Notes under the pieces: model-generated
Told to the model about the DNA's origin: nothing
The model's database searches: none
What the model saw: the letters and a program-made list of their open reading frames with translations, nothing else
Part shown: piece after piece, positions 20,922-34,669 of the stretch
Position numbering within the stretch: position 1 is the stretch's first letter
How the letters are laid out: each line of letters begins with the position of its first letter
Assembly (NCBI GenBank): GCA_022701365.1
Contig: JAKUHH010000013.1
Span: forward strand, 1 to 64,000
Direction of reading: 5' to 3'
Source: Mycocentrospora acerina
Lineage: Eukaryota; Ascomycota; Dothideomycetes; Pleosporales
DNA length: 64,000 bases
Translations under genes and position numbers: made by a program

Positions 20922-23701
20922 AATATTGGTTTATCGAGAGCACGGTAATGTTCAAATTGTGTAATGGAGATTGCAGTATGCTTAAATTTCTCTGCTAAGC
21001 CCGATGATGACGTAAATTATTTTACTCAAGAAATTATACGAAAGTATAGATTGTAATTTCTGCGTGTTATTCCATGAGTTCTTGCGGAAAAAAGACTTAT
21101 TAATAGCCCTATAGTGGCGTTTCAAAAAGACGGAACTCACGGAAGATTCTACACATGCGGGCATTCCGCTTCTCGCACCCCGCACGTAGATCTTGCTTTG
21201 CTTTACACGTTACAATTACTTTTGCATTAGCAAAACCAATTCTGAATAATCTGAATCCGAAAGATCCCGTGGATGGGCACCTGCATTCAACTGAGTTCCG
21301 TCTGTAACAGCCGACGGAGCGAGTTGAAATGTCCGACGCAGTACCACCTTTCCAACTAAGACTTGTAGAAAGTAACTATCATTTCAAATAAATTACAGAA
21401 GAGCAGCGCGAACAGTGCTACCTAGAAGACTTTGCTGCTATTAAGTTAGGACGTTGAAAAAAACCAACAGGCCGAGAACAACCCGTCCACCTCTAGTATG
21501 AAATGTCGATTTTTTGCTTTTTCAAGTGGGAGAAAATGTGTCTGCTAGCAACATTTACCCTCTAACTACAGCAGCATGAAGGTCGACTGTTTAGCTAGCT
21601 CATAAAACGTAACAGTTGCCTTCGCCTGTTATCGCTAGTTGTGTTTGTTGCATGACAAAACTGGCTTGTGGAGCTTCCAGTGGCCCCCACATGTGGTATG
21701 CGCGCCATACACACAATTTCGAGGACAAAAACTATATAGACCATGGTACGCTATAACAGAAGGACATGGAAGAACTAACATCAAAGCTTCTTTTCTTAAC
21801 GACTGAGTAGTAGGTACCCTAGATAAGTGACGGCTTTATCTTTGAACCCTCCAGAACCGGTTGATTTTATAAATGATAAAACTTTAGAAAAGATTCTAAC
21901 AGGTTCAAGAAAGATATAAGATTAAAGTAAGAAGATAACATGCAAAAGAGACTTTGTTCATGTTTAGCGCTAAGTCAAGAAGAGTTTGGATTTGTGCAAC
22001 CCGATCACTAACACCCCTACAACCTACGACAACTTCATAATATACAACCAGACGTCACATTTAAAACTCCAAAAATTTACTTGAGCTAGAATAAATCTCT
22101 TTTTTCCTAGCGCATTAATGTACGCATCAATATCCCAGCCGTCGGGAAAGAATTGATCAAGTCAATCATAGATGTGGTTTTTAATGAGGTCCTATACAAT
22201 CAGTGGCAACTAACAATGCTTTGAAAAAATCAATTCGCTGCAAGTGGTAGCGATGAGATGGCCTGGGAAAGTCTTCTCGAAAACGAACCGCCTGTAATTC
22301 TAATTCTTGAGGATCCTCTTACTGGCTGAGGTTGTCCGATTTCAAAACTCTTTCGGCTGTTAAAGCTGACTGATAAGAAAGAATGAAGTTGTGGCCATAT
22401 TGCGACCATAAAAATTGCTATGATAACATGTCGTGTAGAGCATATCAATCTACTAGCATTACAACTAGAGATCAATTGGTTTTTGGCTGTGACATAGCAT
22501 TAATGAGATCAGTGTAGCAAGTCTGTTTGCCAATGCGCTTAAACTGTTGTGGAACAATGATTTCTCCGCCAAGAAATGTTAGCCGCTAGCAATGAGAAAA
22601 CGGAATGCACGCGGAATAATTCCTCATACACCACTCAACGCAACATTCTCCTCAAAATTTGTTCCGAGTATGCGGATGATATCACGGAACCCCGGATTCA
22701 CCAGAAAAGTTCTCTAATGTTCAAATGATTGTCGAATCAGAAACTGAAGTTACTTCACACCCAACCTATGCGGCCGTTTCTTAGTGTCTTGATGTCAACT
22801 TTATCTTGACTGATTATCTTACCACGACACTTCGGAGTTTTTCGTTCAAAGGGTTTTAATTTTGAATAGTTTGTCTGACATAATCCGGTAATAGTTTGCT
22901 GCTTACTTTATTGTGTGTTCCTGTTCATTACAACACTCCCATAGCCAAGTTGCCGTTGCGGTCCTGAAGCCACAAGGCGCATACCACACTAAGTCACGAA
23001 AAGCTCAATGGTATTAAGCCTAAAAAAATCCATTTTCCGCTTAGCTCTATTCTCAGGTTCAATTTCTCTTATCTGTAGCAGATCCTACCGGCTTCGCTCG
23101 TAATTCTAGGAGTTGTCACCAGCTGCACCGCAACGAGTGTAGTCAAAAAGCAAGCCGACTTTAATAACTTCATTAACTTCATTAATTAAATGCAAATTCA
23201 AAACACCATTTTTAAAAAATAAAGGAAATAACTTGAGGAACTTGAAATTATTTAATTAGTTCAATTTCCTCTCATCATTATTTATGAAGTCGGCACCTAG
23301 GCAGGCACCTAAGAGTTTGCTTCGCCTAGGAGCTTGCGTACTTGATAGATAAAAGTTTACTTCTAGAAGAGATTTATGTAAAGTCAGTAATTTAGAGCTT
23401 GTTATCTTCAAAGTTCAATTTTTAAATCTTCTAGGTTTCATTGGAAAAAGTATTTGGATCAAGTTCAAGTTTTAAATTTAAAGGCGTAATTAAGTTAATC
23501 GTTTTAATAGTGCGGAAGGGACGTATTTCTCTGTAGAGAATTGTTGGGACGAAATAGTCAGACCAAACAGAATTAAGTAAAAACGAACATCGAACATTTT
23601 ACTAATAGCATTGAATTTGCAGCGAGCAATATTGCCTGTAAATCCATCATACCTTTCAAGCAATCAACCAAATGACTGAAAAAAATACAAATTTGCCTGC
23701 T
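20922..23701. other. Long gene-free interval
   Basis: I see no supported gene in this 2.8 kb. The stretch at about 23160-23260 is very AT-rich with the local repeat TTCATTAACTTCATTAATT. At about 23290-23340 there is a short duplicated GGCACCTA word (GGCACCTAGGCAGGCACCTAAG). Both look like repeat debris. The part next to 20921 is the reductase promoter. Confidence 0.45.
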
Positions 23702-26601
23702 TTATTTAGAGTTTCTTCCCTCTTCTTTTAGACCAGCATAAAGTTCGTTTGGCACAATCTCCTTGACTTCTCCGGCCCCTAATCCAGCATGTCGAAATAC
23801 ACCGCTCTGCCCCAAGTCACCCCATTGAACTCCGTTCTCAGGAAAACTGTCCAGTTGGGTCGTGCTTGCCATGAGTACTCTAATACTACCAAACATTTGA
23901 GGGATAAAACCTTCGCGTTTGTAGCTGAAAGCTAACCAACAAAAGATAGTCATAATAAGTACAAGAAAAGTTGATATCCAGACTGAATACGCCGCATACA
24001 TTATGAAATATCTAGAATGAACAATTCTAAATTCATCTCCGTCTCTGATTTCGAGCCAGAGTACTTCTTGAGTTTGCAGTGCCTCGCCGAGCATCCAGTG
24101 TGTAAGACTGGAGTATGCCATGGTTGGGAAAAGAATTTGTTTTGGCAATTGGAGGAGATAGGTCTGCGAGAAGGAAGGGCCGGATACAATGGTGGAGCGT
24201 ATTCGTATGCGGCGATACTCCAAGTTGCCCCAGTCTTTTTCTTGAGATATGAGCCTAATATTATAAATTAGCATAAGATACATTAAAGAGTATACGAATT
24301 GAGCGCCGTTAGATCTGTATAAGGTTAATCGCTTCATTTTAAATAGAGATTATTCGAACATACATAATGAATGAGAGAAATTCGCTACTTATGCTGTCAG
24401 ATGATAAAGGTGCCAAAGCCAATGAGTGGTTAAATCCACCAAACCCTCCAGTGAGCCTGTCAGCCCATTCCAATGATGACATATCGCAGTCGCTGTCGTG
24501 ATTTGAGCCTGTTGAGCTGTGTGTTTCACAATACTTTTTAAGCGAGGGGTATTCTTTAAACACACTTTGAGCAAAAGTTAGCTTTGCTTACTCCAAAGTT
24601 ATTCTCGGAGATTGAAAGACTCACGGAACAGCAATATAAATTGACACAGTAAGCATGGCTAGACTGCAGATAACAAGAAGAACGATCTGCATCAAAGCTG
24701 TGTTGCCGAGATTGGAGAGCAGTCCCTTCTTGACTTTTGTGGCTATCGTTGGCTGAGGAAAATTCGAGAGTTTGTCACTCACATTCCACTTTTTGCAAGT
24801 CTGACAGTGACCTATTTCATCTATAGCGGATAAGCCAGAATATTATAAGCTGAGTGTTATAATAGAAACTTACCACCAGTATCCGATACTTCATCGTTAA
24901 AGCAATGCTTGTGGCAGCTATGCAAGTTAGATTGCCGGAAGTTGTCTCCTGCATTGACCATGCACTCTCTAACCATTGTTAGCATCTGAAAAAAATCTTT
25001 TAGTTGAGCTAACCCTTGCACTTTGAGCTCTTCATGACAGGCGGAAGCCACAATAACATCGCCAAACGTCAGACAGTGTGTCTTCAATTTCCCACGAGCC
25101 ATCAGATTCACTGCACACATGTATGTCGCTTTGATCACTAAGCAGGCCATCAAGATAAATGCTGCATTCATGCGAACATTTAATCGACATTGTGGTGGCT
25201 TAGGATTTTGATATGAACAACGTATGTGGTTCATGAAGCAATCGAGCTCCCCATTAGCAGTGCGATTCAAATTTTGACCTATCAGAATTTCTTCCAGACT
25301 AATAAGATCAATACTTCGAGACGTATTGAGATACTGTTCGCAGTTAATGTCGGAATAGAAAACCACAACTTCATCCCAAGCGGTTTCCGAGATTATTCCT
25401 TTATTCCAACCGTTATTGTCATCTCCTTTATTTCTTGGGTAATGAGGTTTGCCCGTTCGGAAGGCTGAAAAGCTGGCAGATGAATCAGCGGGTGTACAGC
25501 AGATAGCCTCATCGTGGTTTTCCAAGCTTCTTCGCCATCGCCTAATGACGTTATGATATCTTTAAATCTAGGTAGTTATGAATTGACATATCTTTATTGT
25601 GTAATGTGTTAAATCATAATGAATTCCAGCAAGCCAACTTACCATGTGAAATTGTCCTGAACTTCAACTGGGTATCCGGCTTGATGGTGTGGTTGGGCCG
25701 TTACGTTTGCAACTTTCTGGTAGATGACGTTGATAGGCATTGTTTGGAGATAGGATGGGCCAATCAATGAATTTGCAAGAAAGTGAACTGGCATCGACGT
25801 GAGAACTAGCAGAAGCCATGACAGCCAGGCTCCCTTCTTGCCTCCTTTTTTATGCTTGATGTTGAAAGGAGAATTTGTTCCGACCCTCGAATCGCCAAAT
25901 TTTGATAAAGTATGCTTGAGATCGCTGATTTCTAATGATGTGACTAGCTGTTGGTACGTGTTACTCATGCCAAGTATCATGGTTGCGCAAATGTTTATGA
26001 GAAGGAGAAAGATTTTGTTTTTTTGTGTAACTTCTTTGCAAGATCCAAGCTTTCCACCTACAGACGAAGTGGTCTTGTTTGTTCGGTTCGTGAATTGTTT
26101 TGCATAGTTTGCGACGATGACTATCATCACAATCGCGAACAGTGTCATCAAAGCGGCCATGCCCCGAAGTGATCTGTCGCTTAGAAGTTGGTCTTTCCAC
26201 ACACCTTTACCGATTCGTATTGGCCTAGTATCAGCGGCGGTGCGACTTTCGATTGAGCCTCCGATATACTGCGGTAGTGGCTTCTTGCGCATGCGAGTTG
26301 CAAGATTTTTGCCAATCCCAATCTTTGTCCAGAATAATCTACATCGAGACGTCACTGATTCATCTAGATTCTGACAATCGGCAGAAGCGTGTTCTTCGAT
26401 CAAGCCGTGGCTTGACAAATGTAAAGGATCCAGGCTGTTCTCAAACTCGAGAGGCTGCAATTCAACGAATGAGGTGAAGTTTTCTATGTCGGTACTAGAC
26501 GGCATGTAAGTCATTAGTAATTCACCTAAAGTTTGTCCTTCTTTTGGAGACACACTTGATAGCTTCTCCATCCAAATCTTCGTGAGTACTTGAAGAATCA
26601 T
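23702..26601 (-). CDS. DUF6536-family polytopic membrane protein
   Basis: Five exons (26601-25643, 25541-24874, 24820-24625, 24564-24364, 24314-23702) give 878 aa. The introns are 101, 53, 60, 49 bp in order. The family signature starts at about residue 140: SDRSLRGMAAL with a membrane helix, ILLLINICATMILGMSNTYQ, the amphipathic linker, and WLLLVLTSMPVHFLANS. Later blocks fit too: the helix around MNAAFILMACLVIKATYM followed by LTFGDVI, then FIISNGAQFVYSLMYLML, YLLQLPKQILFPTMAYSSL and a long C-terminal helix pair. It is a fungus-specific membrane protein of unknown function. The first intron boundary is the least certain, because an alternative frame is open there. The others restore family sequence exactly. 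Confidence 0.75.
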
Positions 26602-29600
26602 CTTGAATACGAGTTCCTGAAATCAATAAGGTCGACTCGTGAATTTGTTCAAGCTTCAATGATTCTGTCATGATGGGTTGGATCTAACGAATACAAAGGT
26701 TCCGTTTAACGCAAAGTAGACTTGTTGTGGCTACAGATCTTCGAAAGGTCTGCGTTGTGACATTAAATATGATCAGAACATTAGGAACTAGACCATATTG
26801 AGAAGATAAGCCGCGTACCTAGAATAGTTGGCCCCGAGATAACGAAGTTTGCTTTAGGACTCAGCCTGATCCAAGCACTACTATATTCTGCCACCTACAT
26901 GTGCATCAATCCAAAATGGAAGACGTAGTAAAGCCTCTACCAAAACTGTGACTCTTCTCTCTTTGTTACAACTGTACACAAAATATGGTAGTGACGACAT
27001 ATCAATGAGTCCCAGTCAGGTACGGATCCAAAGACAATCTACTTTGTTTGATGAGCAGCATTCCAAAAAAACAGGCATGTTGCTTACTGCCTGCTACGCG
27101 GCCATACATCTCAGATTAGATATTCGTCGCTAAAAATGGAGTTAGAAAAGGGTAAATGTGTGTATTACTCTCAGCCGGGTGTTACACGCGTCTCCAAACT
27201 TTAATAACTGAAGTAGATTTTTTTATGACAGAGTTAATCGGTATGGTTTCAGGCAAGGTCTAGTATGAACACTCATAGGTTGAGAGGCACAAAACTCTAG
27301 AGGGAAGCTGAAGCTGTGGCGTACGCTGTTGTTGGGTTGCTTTCTTGCCAAGTTCGCCCTCTGTGGCTGGGACATCCCTAAAAACTACGAATTGATCATG
27401 CAGAGCCTTGTTCTAAATAAAAGTAGGGATGTAGTGCAGGTAGTTGCCGATGATCATAATATCAAACTCGCTTCCACTTGCCGTAATGCTCTGTGACTTT
27501 TAGGTAATGACAATCCAAAATATCATCTTCCCAAAGCCATGTGCGAGTAAGGAAGTGACTATCAACACTTAAATCGTCAAAACATCATAGAACAAGATGA
27601 AACACCTGTCATTGAAGTCATGAGAAACTTAAAATTTGCAAAAAGCATTCAGCGTTATTTGATCACGAGACTTTTATTGCGAGGAAACGTTTTAATTGAT
27701 TGCATTCACATATTCGATCACGAATCTGGTGAATTATTGAACTTCTGCTAGTATGAGGAAATGACATGTATTCCCATCGTAGTAGAATTAGACTTTTTCA
27801 AACCAGTATGGCAGTAGCCCGAAAGAATTGACTTGCTACATATATATGATAAAATTTCTAGTTATTAATTTTCGATGATTTACTGTTTCTCATGTGCATA
27901 AAGCTTAGCTCTTCCTTGCCTTCGTAGCCTTCTTTCGCCATATGCATCAATGCAATATTTACTCCATATTGAACACTTTTCTTTGCAAGAGACATTCGGC
28001 AATTCGTTAGTGCAACAACATAAGCTGTTAAAGCTTGACCTCATGTTGCTCATAATCCTGTATTTTGTCGCTGAATTCAACATGCGGCATGATTTTTTGC
28101 ATTCGTTACAGTATGCGCCAAGAAGGGCTTCCATCATTCCTAACCAGCTAAGCGATAGAAAGGACACATATGATCATAGATAGTAATTAGCGATTCCCAA
28201 ATAAGAAGTCTATTTGCTTAATTAATCTAAATTTAATGCTGTAATTGACTATTGGTGATACATAGATGCTGCAGTGCAAAGAAGGCAGGTTCAATTGCCA
28301 ATCTCTATGGCAATTTTATTCGCGTAGATGAAAGAACGTAGAGGTTGCCGTTTGTCGACATAAGCCAGGTCATCACACTGAGTGTTGAGATTGTCAGTAG
28401 TTTACTGCGTATTCTCGCACAATGCCAGAAAGTTTTTACTACATTGTCGGGTCGAGATTTGTGCACATTGATATGGAACAATACGCAAGATGAAATAATT
28501 TAGAAATAGATTACAGTGCTACTACATAGGTTATATGTATGCGCGGATTCTGAACACAGTCGCAGCCACTTTTTGTTGATTTGATAGTCGTTTGTCATCA
28601 AGTTGTGTTATCCGTAGGCATCACGTTCTCTACATCTGTGAATTGCCTGATTTACATCCAGAAGCATTCAGAAGATGAGAAGGCTGTGCTCTTCCTAGTA
28701 TTTTGACATTTGAATTATATTTGTGGTTTGAATCAGATTGTTCTAGGCCATCAGCTTACATGCGTAATTTTTTCTTAGCAACTTAAGCCTATAAACAGCT
28801 CATTAAACTCTTTGATTGCAAGAAATTGAGATACCATAAGCAAGCCACTACAGTTGAGGTAATTTTTTAATTGGTGTTACATGTTTCAGCCTGATCCCAA
28901 TTGCCAAGTTCAAAACTCGTAACGAAGAGCCTCTTCCACTACAACATGGTCGGCAATCTCATCACTCTCCTACTGGCTAATACTAGTGACCTATCATGTG
29001 CAGCTGCAGATAACTGATTAGTGTTAACATGGTAAAGAATTTTTAATGATCATCAATGAACTAGTCGGCTTGTAATTGTCAACTAACTTCATGCTTTCCC
29101 TTTCCCATTATTTCAACTTTGCTTTCGCCACAATACAAGGTGCTATATTAAAAGAAAAATAGGGAAAAAAATTGTGGCATCATTCAGAAAACGAAAATAG
29201 TAGACTTCGTGAGTGACGATAATTAAGGCAATTCGACAGCTCATAGAAAATCAATTGATTCCAACGATCAACAGATTGAAGTGGAGCGTAGATCATTATA
29301 GCTGCGTTTTAGAAACTATTAACGAAAGGTTTTTCGTAGCATTAATTCAGAAATTATTTTACTATGACCTCGCAACAGTTACCGCTCGTGTCCATTCATT
29401 TGTTTGCAAGTTCGAACCAGAAGAGCGCCTCGCTCCTGCCTCTCATGGAGCCCTCTAGAAAGCGTATGGCGGTCATGTAGACAACAACATGGAGTGGACC
29501 ACACTGAAAAAATACGTGTCGCATATAGAAATGGCGCGCATGTCAAACACAGTCTCACCCAGTCCAGCTACAAAGCAGTCTATGAGGTGAGTGCCTCCTT

Positions 29601-30432
29601 GTGGCATAGGCAAGTCCTTTCACTCGAATCATTCCGTCACCTTTTCCTCCCCTCTACCAATCCAGAGCTTAGTAATGACACAACCTCCTTCCTTGGTCTT
29701 AGTCACAATCACCGAAAGCTTATAGGCCACCAAGACAAATGGTCAAGGTATTCCAGCCGCTAGCCAGAGATCACAAAATAGAGGCGTAACGAAAAACTTC
29801 AAGGACATATCTGTTCTAAAAATATGCAGCTGCAATATGACAACTTTAGATGCCTGACACTAGATTAGGAGTATTTCTAGTATCACCTTCACAGCCTTTA
29901 ACTTTTTTTCTCGATAAGTGTTATTAGCAAGATAATTAGGCACGCACAGCTCACAAATTAGCATGCAAGCTTGGCTGCTTGCTATAAAAATAAACTTGCT
30001 GTAGAGAGTAACCAAATGTATTTTGTACAGCTAAAATTAGTATTTGCTTTGCTTAATCTGCTTCTAGCGCAAGTGAAGTACTCTTACCATTATAGAAGTC
30101 CTGAATTCGATGTCGTATCTGGTCATGGAAAAATCGTTCGTGACGGATGAGAATGAAAACGAAGATTACATCATGGTCAAAGCTGTAGAGCAAAGAATCA
30201 GATTAAAGTTAGATTAATTAGTCGCCAATTGTCAGACTGGGACGTTGCAAAGTTTTGGAGGGGTCTTCATATAGCACGTACGCACAGCGCCGGTTGCCGC
30301 TGGAGCATACTCATCCCGCTCATATCCGACTTTTCGCCCTGATCAGAACAGCGCCCCGCAAGTGATAAAACAGTCAATAGGATCGTTTACCAGGCTAAAG
30401 ATTAATGGAAACTTACCTGAACAGATGAAAGG
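26602..30432. other. Long gene-free, AT-rich interval
   Basis: No gene with family support was found in this 3.8 kb. A 95-codon minus-strand frame at 27880-28167 is unusually rich in cysteine and is listed as a finding only. A GC-richer patch near 29400-29760 has two overlapping frames but no recognisable family. The rest looks like AT-rich non-coding sequence. Confidence 0.45.
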
Positions 30433-31964
30433 ATGATTATTAACATAAAGGACCGCGCCGTACATGAATCGCTTCCGTACGTGCCTACCAATCCCGAATT
30501 TCATTCCGAAGAAAGCCAGATTCTAATCGATGTGATGAGACCTAAGAGGCGTGATTTAAGTGGGCGTATACGCCAGGATCTTCTATACCGCCTGCGATGG
30601 AACATCTTGGCCACCTTAGACGACGTCGAAATTGCAACTGGATCCGACGATAAGACAACCAACGTCCCGCTTTTCGGTCATCCCCTTGTGGATGAATTCC
30701 TCGCCCAACCACCGCTCAGCCGTATTGATCAGATCTGGATCATCGAGTGCCTAAACAAAAGAGACCGCGACTATGCTCCAGAGGATTATCGGTACAAGCC
30801 GCCAGCCGCTTTGATTATCAACAATGAGGATGATAGCCCTATCACACTTGGACAGTTTGTTACCCAGGTCCACAAATATCTCAATAGAAGAACTTAAGAA
30901 AGTCAAGGGTGAATTATATGGAAAGGATGTAACGCGGGAGGACGGCACCTAAGTCAGAAAATACACCTACGGACAGTCTTATCTTCCTCCAAATATCACA
31001 TTCTTCTTTAGTCAGACTTATGCGGTAGCTGTTGACGAAACTGTGTGGATTAGTGTCAGAGGGTTTGCTGAAGGAGAATTCGGCCGTTCAACAGATGACT
31101 TTTGGACCACCTAATTGCAACAGGCTGGTCTCAATTAACAGGCACGCTAGATTTAACAACTGGATATCTAATTAGCACTACCCTTTACGCACCAATGGCG
31201 ATCAAGTGCAACAATGACAATGACCCCCATGGATCTGAACAGAACTGGCAGGGTTTTATACATGGACTTTTAGGTGCTCATCCTGAAGCTAGGATAGTCG
31301 CAGACGGCAAGCGGGCCACTTCAAATACTCCTATCACGTTTAGATTTCATTACAACACTTACCCTATTATGCGGTCTGATGAACGGGTTTTGACTAAATT
31401 TAACATTGCAAACAACCAACAAGATATCGATCCAGGGACGCCACTCTGCCGCAGCGAGAATATTGAGTCACGTACGGCAATCGAATTTATACATGATGCT
31501 AATGGCAGCTTAGCGATTGAGATGACTAAAGGTGAAGCATAACAGGCTCGCGACCAAAAAAATTCGCCAAGAAATCAATCGAGTGAAAGACTTAGCTCTT
31601 AGCGAATCGAAACAACTTGTTGACTTTCTTGGAGTTGAAGAGAATATGTCAGGATCCGGAAACAAGACTGCAAACCCAGAATGGTACGTACTACTATAAA
31701 CACTTCGCTTACCAACAGGCAACTCACTGATGCCTCTTTGATTCTACGTATCTAACTGCCGAAGATGTTGACTTGTTACTAAGTACTTATATTCTCCATA
31801 CGCAGCAAGATCAAATCGGAGAGATCAATATTTTTGAGTGGAGCAGGCAAGTTATGCTTGAACAAATTGGATTAAAAAACTACACCAGATATACCACTTT
31901 GGCTAACAGGACTGCCGTAAAAGTTCGCAGGCATTCTCATTCAACGCAATCGAAGAGTTAGATT
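30433..31964 (+). pseudogene. Unrecognised decayed gene in several frames
   Basis: An open stretch of 154 codons from 30433 (VTQVHKYLNRRT near its end) is followed in another frame by EELKKVKGELYGKDV, GQSYLPPNITFFFSQTYAVA and VWISVRGFAEGE, with TAA stops at about 30949 and 31111. A third frame then carries GWSQLTGTLDLTTGYLI to IEFIHDANGSLAIEM. After another shift come a helical, charged part (INRVKDLALSESKQL), a GTACGT donor near 31684, and a C-terminal TAEDVDLLLSTYILHTQQDQ to 31964. Continuous protein-like composition across frame changes points to one gene broken by indels and stops. I do not recognise the family. Confidence 0.4.
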
Positions 31965-32054
31965 TCTCCTCACCGTCATGGTCTGCAAAAGCGTGTAGTT
32001 GGTCTAATTCAGTGTGGTCTTGGCCAGCCCTGCTTGGATAGGTAGTGCTGTAGC

Positions 32055-32930
32055 ATGGATGGCAATTGTGGTTACAAGGAAGCTCAATATACACCCGAAA
32101 ATTGCTCATCTAATTGTGATGCAAACGCTACGTATGGTGTCGATCCAGTGAATGGATTGACACAAAGTGGGTTCAAACTTTGCTGTTCCTTCTACGGGTG
32201 GTGTGGCACAGAGGATGTTCATTGCAAAGACCCAGAGCCTTTAGTGGGCAAGACGAAAGTCACAATGTGAAAAATTACTCTATTGAAAACTTTTAACACT
32301 TCATCAGACCACGTCAAAAGGAATATGGTTCCTGCGAGACCCAAGCCTTCACCTTCATGCGGCAAAGATTCAGGCACATAAAAAAGGCGTCGCATTGCAT
32401 ATTATCAAGGACCGAACACCCGAGAGGGCGTATGCGATAAATTCACACCCCGTCAAATAAGCACTCGTGGAAGTATGCACTTGCTATATGTATTCACCTT
32501 CTTTTGTCCTCAGACATTCGAGATGATGCCTATGCCTGTCGATGATGTACCTCTCTACGGCGAGTCCACGTCACTGAAGCGCAAAGGCCTTCAAATATGT
32601 ATCTCAGTTGGTGGAGTAAGTGTCATGATGCCATATATATATAAGGTACTAAGTACTCACAGTGGTTTTTTAACGATCCCGGCACTCCGACGTGCAATAC
32701 CTATAGCGGAATAGTTTCGAAACAGGTCAATTATCGCACCTTTATTCAGTCCCTTGTCAAGTTAATGCATACTTATGACTTCCAATGTGCAGATATTGAC
32801 TGAGAGTACCTAGCTGTGGCTAGAAGCGGCTCCGCTGTCTATGAATGTATCGTATTCTCGGCTTTTCACTACCCTAACCGAGGCTGGCCGAAATTTCTTC
32901 AACGAATATGAGAAGAAGCGAGACGAAAAT
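32055..32930 (+). pseudogene. GH18 chitinase with hevein-type chitin-binding module, decayed
   Basis: The first part (32055-32250) has two hevein/CBM18-like cysteine patterns, including LCCSFYGWCGTEDVHC. In frame further on, after a TAA near 32377, follows the start of a GH18 barrel: RRIAYYQGPNTREG, KFTPRQIST, LYGESTSLKRKGLQ and ISVGG. A 47-bp intron at 32616-32662 then leads to WFFNDPGTPT, YRTFIQSLVKLMHTYDFQ and ADID-stop-EY. The stop, TGA at 32801-32803, replaces the Trp inside the catalytic DxxDxDxE motif. Beyond it the barrel is lost and only fragments follow. Such proteins degrade chitin or act like killer-toxin alpha subunits. This copy is dead. Confidence 0.65.
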
Positions 32931-34669
32931 TAATACAACAATAAGGAGAACCTCTACGTCACCGTACTCTGCTTTAATAAATTCCAACGGTTTACAACCT
33001 ATGGGTTTAATTTAGGGGCTACTGAGACTTCATATTAAGAAGTAGACGTTAACTTCGAGTTTAGGATTGCGAAAATATCGCTGCTGAAGTAGTTACCAAG
33101 AGTATGGCCGTATGTTCAGTAACGTCGACTATTACAATCCTTTTAAGTATATTTTCAACAACAAATACAATCCAGATCTCCTTACATGATATTACACCAT
33201 GCTTGGCATGTGACAAGGAAAACTTGAATGATGCAAACGCTTACAATTGAGGTCATTCGCAAGACATCGTCAAAACCTATCTCCAAAACCATAATACCAT
33301 GCTTAACCTCTGTTTATCATTCTCCTCTACTCAGGAAACAGCACTCTACTGCCAGTCAAATCAACAAGTCCTTTTGCTTTGGTCGCATCGTCACTCGTCT
33401 TCAACAGCACTCTTGCATCTTTCAAGTTGTAGTCATGGTGAATGCCAGTCAAGTCATCCACGCCAGCCATGGGAGAAAGCTTTGCATCTTGATAAAAGGG
33501 TCCGACGGCAACAAGGTAAGGGAGCAGATGCGCTCTCAATTCCTCAGATTTACATTGCTGGTATATTTGCAAAACTGAAGAGCATCATGTAAGGTACTGC
33601 AGAGGCGGTCAGTAGAGTTACTAGCATCAGTAGAACACTTATTCAGTAGTATTAAGGAGGCAAAAATCTCCTAAAAGGTTGGATTTGCCATGAATGTGAA
33701 GCTTCTGTCGTCTTCGAGGCCAGTCTTCGGTTTGCCTAGAAGACGAATCATACTGTCTGAAATGATCGAAAACTCTTGATGCATCGGGTAAATTTCCATT
33801 ATTAAAACAAATCATGTGAGTTAATTGAGATTTTCAAGCCATTTTGTCCCTAGGAAATTACCTGGAACCTAGGCTTTATGATCTAAATTTTGCTCTATTT
33901 TATTACGTTTGTCATGCTCAAACATTACATAACCAGCAGTGACGCTGGGGGCAAAAAACTAAGTTCCGAACAGTCGAAATTATAGATGAACAGGGTGTAC
34001 CATAAAACCAAACGTGGTGACTGTCTTATAATGTTGTTTGTAGTGTTCGGGAGGTGGTCAATTTCTTTTAATGTCATATTGGGTTGGAGTAGATATCATC
34101 AAATCAATTCTTGAACCGTAACAATAACGTACTTCTAAGTGTACTTGCCACAAATCGCAAGCTACATGCTAAACCGCTGCAAATTGACACGCCAACAGTG
34201 TGTTGTAAGGATATTACACGCAGGGTAATTGGGAAGTTTGGATCATCTACAGGCTTAATCATTCAAGGCTTCCTCAAGACCTTATAACGCAAGGAAAAAA
34301 TTAGATCATGCGGCAGGGCAGATTCTTTCATCCATACGTTGTGCTCATGCGAATTAATAGAATCTGCAATCTGTTGAACAATAATGCTTGCAAATAAATG
34401 GCTTAAATAGGATCAATTTCCAATGTTCGAAAATTACGATAGAGGCATGCTTGTTCAACGAGCCAAATTTAAAACCAATACATATAGATCGCACATTAAA
34501 TACTTTTCATGATATTTTAAATCTTGAGGTCCATCTTTTTATGCAAAGATGCATCCAGTCAAGATAAGTTTCATAATAGAGTCTCGTTGAAAAGTATTTG
34601 CTTCTCGAGATATGTAAGCTGCGATTTAAGTGCGAGAAATAAGCCACGAATACTTATTTCTATGATAAT
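32931..34669. other. Relic debris and AT-rich intergenic sequence
   Basis: The first 650 bp contain further coding-like scraps downstream of the chitinase relic, in changing frames and with many stops. These could be its 3' end. From about 33650 to 34669 the sequence is AT-rich without any supported gene. Confidence 0.4.

Noticed and set aside
25493..25590. Alternative frame across the first DUF6536 intron
   Set aside because: It ends in a stop after about 60 codons and lacks family sequence, whereas the chosen splice reaches the conserved helix block.
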